Part shown: positions 5,251-6,193 of the stretch, piece after piece | Numbering within the stretch: position 1 is the stretch's first letter | Layout: the number at the start of each line of letters is the position of its first letter | DNA from: Helicobacteraceae bacterium | GTDB lineage: Bacteria > Campylobacterota > Campylobacteria > Campylobacterales > Sulfurimonadaceae | Assembly (NCBI GenBank): GCA_027081565.1 | Contig: JALWKG010000088.1 | Coordinates: 1 to 6,193, forward strand | Reading direction: 5' to 3' | Length of the DNA: 6,193 bases | Position numbers and translations under genes: made by a program | The notes under the pieces: generated by a model | Databases searched by the model: none | What the model was told of the DNA's origin: nothing | The model's input: the letters and a program-made list of their open reading frames with translations, nothing else

Positions 5251-6193
5251 TGCACTATCTTGTTGTCAGTTTTACCCATAAAAACACCACGTTAGCCATA
5301 CGAGAAAAGCTTGCATTTTCCAATGACGAACAAAAAGAGAAGTGTCTAGCCAAAGTCGTCAAAGATCCAAACATCGATGAGGTGATGGTGACATCGACTT
5401 GTAATCGTATAGAGGTGTTTTGTAGCTGTAGTGATGTTGATGCGGCAACGATGATGATACTGGTCCATTTCTTTAACCGTTCAGGGATCCCTGCAGATGA
5501 GTTGGAAGCACGGGCAGATATTTATGAAGACCGTACGGCGATTCACCACATGCTTTCAGTTGTCAGTTCTCTTGACTCTATGGTAGTGGGAGAGACACAG
5601 ATCTCCGGACAGATCAAAGATGCATTCTCCTTTGCCAAAAGACATGGTTTTTGTGGACCCACACTGGCCACAGTGATCCATCACGCTTTTAGATGTGCAG
5701 CTGAAGTTCGAAATGTGACTGACATCTCCTCTAAGCCGGTCTCGATTGCAAGTGTCGCGATGAAAAAGCTCAAGCAAGACGCGGGTGATCTTTCTGGTAA
5801 GCGGGCACTCTTGATCGGAGCAGGAGAGATGACGGTACTGACGGCACGTTATCTTATGCGTGAAAATGTCTCTATTACTATTATGAACCGTACCCGCTCA
5901 AAAGCAGAAGAGGTGGCTAAAGAGTTTAATGCTCAAGTCATCGATTTTGAAGCACTGGGAGATGTCCTTAACGAGTTCGAACTTCTTATTACAGCGACAG
6001 GTGCAACCACGCCTATCATCAAAAAAGAGGATATCAACTTTGACCTGGGTGAGCGATACTGGGTAGACATGGCCGTTCCTCGTGATATTGAAGAGTTCCA
6101 CTCTGAGCATATCAAACTCTATGCAGTGGATGATCTTAAAAGCATTGTGGATGAGAACCTGATCTTACGTGAAGATGAGGCGAAGGCCTCGTT
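5250..6193 (+). CDS. hemA: Glutamyl-tRNA reductase (3' truncated by window end)
   Basis: The frame is open from ATG 5250 to the last base, giving 314 codons of an expected 420-435. The enzyme reduces glutamyl-tRNA(Glu) with NADPH to glutamate-1-semialdehyde, the first committed step of the C5 route to haem and other tetrapyrroles. Seen: STCNRIEVF (49-57) with the catalytic Cys51; LDSMVVGETQISGQIKDAF (108-126) of the catalytic domain; VRNVTDISSKPVSIASVAM (153-171); the NADPH-binding loop LLIGAGEM (187-194) with NRT at 213-215; and the VDMAVPRDIE segment (272-281) followed by YAVDDLK (291-297). The C-terminal dimerisation helices are only begun. The start shares its A with the preceding TAA stop (TAATG), and GAAGAGAAG (5235-5243) can serve as ribosome site, so translation is probably coupled to the polyprenyl synthase. 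In related genomes proS and hemC often follow, outside this window. Confidence 0.97.
   Translation, partial: MHYLVVSFTHKNTTLAIREKLAFSNDEQKEKCLAKVVKDPNIDEVMVTSTCNRIEVFCSCSDVDAATMMILVHFFNRSGIPADELEARADIYEDRTAIHHMLSVVSSLDSMVVGETQISGQIKDAFSFAKRHGFCGPTLATVIHHAFRCAAEVRNVTDISSKPVSIASVAMKKLKQDAGDLSGKRALLIGAGEMTVLTARYLMRENVSITIMNRTRSKAEEVAKEFNAQVIDFEALGDVLNEFELLITATGATTPIIKKEDINFDLGERYWVDMAVPRDIEEFHSEHIKLYAVDDLKSIVDENLILREDEAKAS

Noticed and set aside
4922..6115. Reverse-strand open frames opposite the polyprenyl synthase and hemA genes
   Set aside because: They overlap conserved catalytic regions of recognised enzymes and have no independent support.
1..6193. CRISPR arrays, insertion sequences, tRNA or rRNA genes, toxin-antitoxin or defence systems
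   Set aside because: No spaced direct repeats, terminal inverted repeats with transposase, cloverleaf sequences or defence-type genes were seen; the window is almost fully filled by housekeeping and transport genes.

Overview
The window looks like chromosomal DNA from a Campylobacterota (formerly Epsilonproteobacteria) bacterium, probably a free-living sulfur-oxidising type such as Sulfurovum or Sulfurimonas. This rests on gene content and order, not on a search. The main clues are a DUF2018 gene (a family I know only from this phylum), the order DUF2018 / polyprenyl diphosphate synthase / hemA as around H. pylori HP0242-HP0239, and a short FtsL-like gene directly after rsmH that is not followed by ftsI or murE. 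Base composition is moderate. All genes are on the + strand and tightly packed, and I see no mobile element, CRISPR array, tRNA or rRNA.

Region 1 (1-3863) is a probable three-gene operon. It holds the 3' half of rsmH (16S rRNA m4C1402 methyltransferase), a 97-residue single-pass coiled-coil membrane protein in the ftsL position (start overlaps the rsmH stop in TAATG), and, 9 bases later, a 1037-residue RND-superfamily efflux permease. No membrane-fusion protein or outer-membrane channel is present in the window.

Region 2 (3864-4255) is a short intergenic stretch with a strong extended -10 promoter (TGGTATAAT), then a 99-residue DUF2018 protein of unknown function.

Region 3 (4256-4359) is a 104-base gap with unusually dense structure: three overlapping inverted repeats, arranged so that the middle hairpin excludes the other two, ending in an intrinsic-terminator-like hairpin with a short T run. 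A possible promoter begins inside that terminator. It could be a plain terminator plus promoter, or an attenuator.

Region 4 (4360-6193) is a coupled pair. A long-chain polyprenyl diphosphate synthase (isoprenoid tail of menaquinone) has its stop overlapping the start of hemA (glutamyl-tRNA reductase, first committed step of tetrapyrrole synthesis). hemA runs off the end of the window. Together they would supply quinone side chains and haem, both needed by the respiratory chain.

Most of the window is housekeeping. The parts most worth a second look are the 4274-4315 switch-like structure, the orphan RND permease in a cell-division gene context, the DUF2018 protein, and a strong codon-context bias producing GATC.
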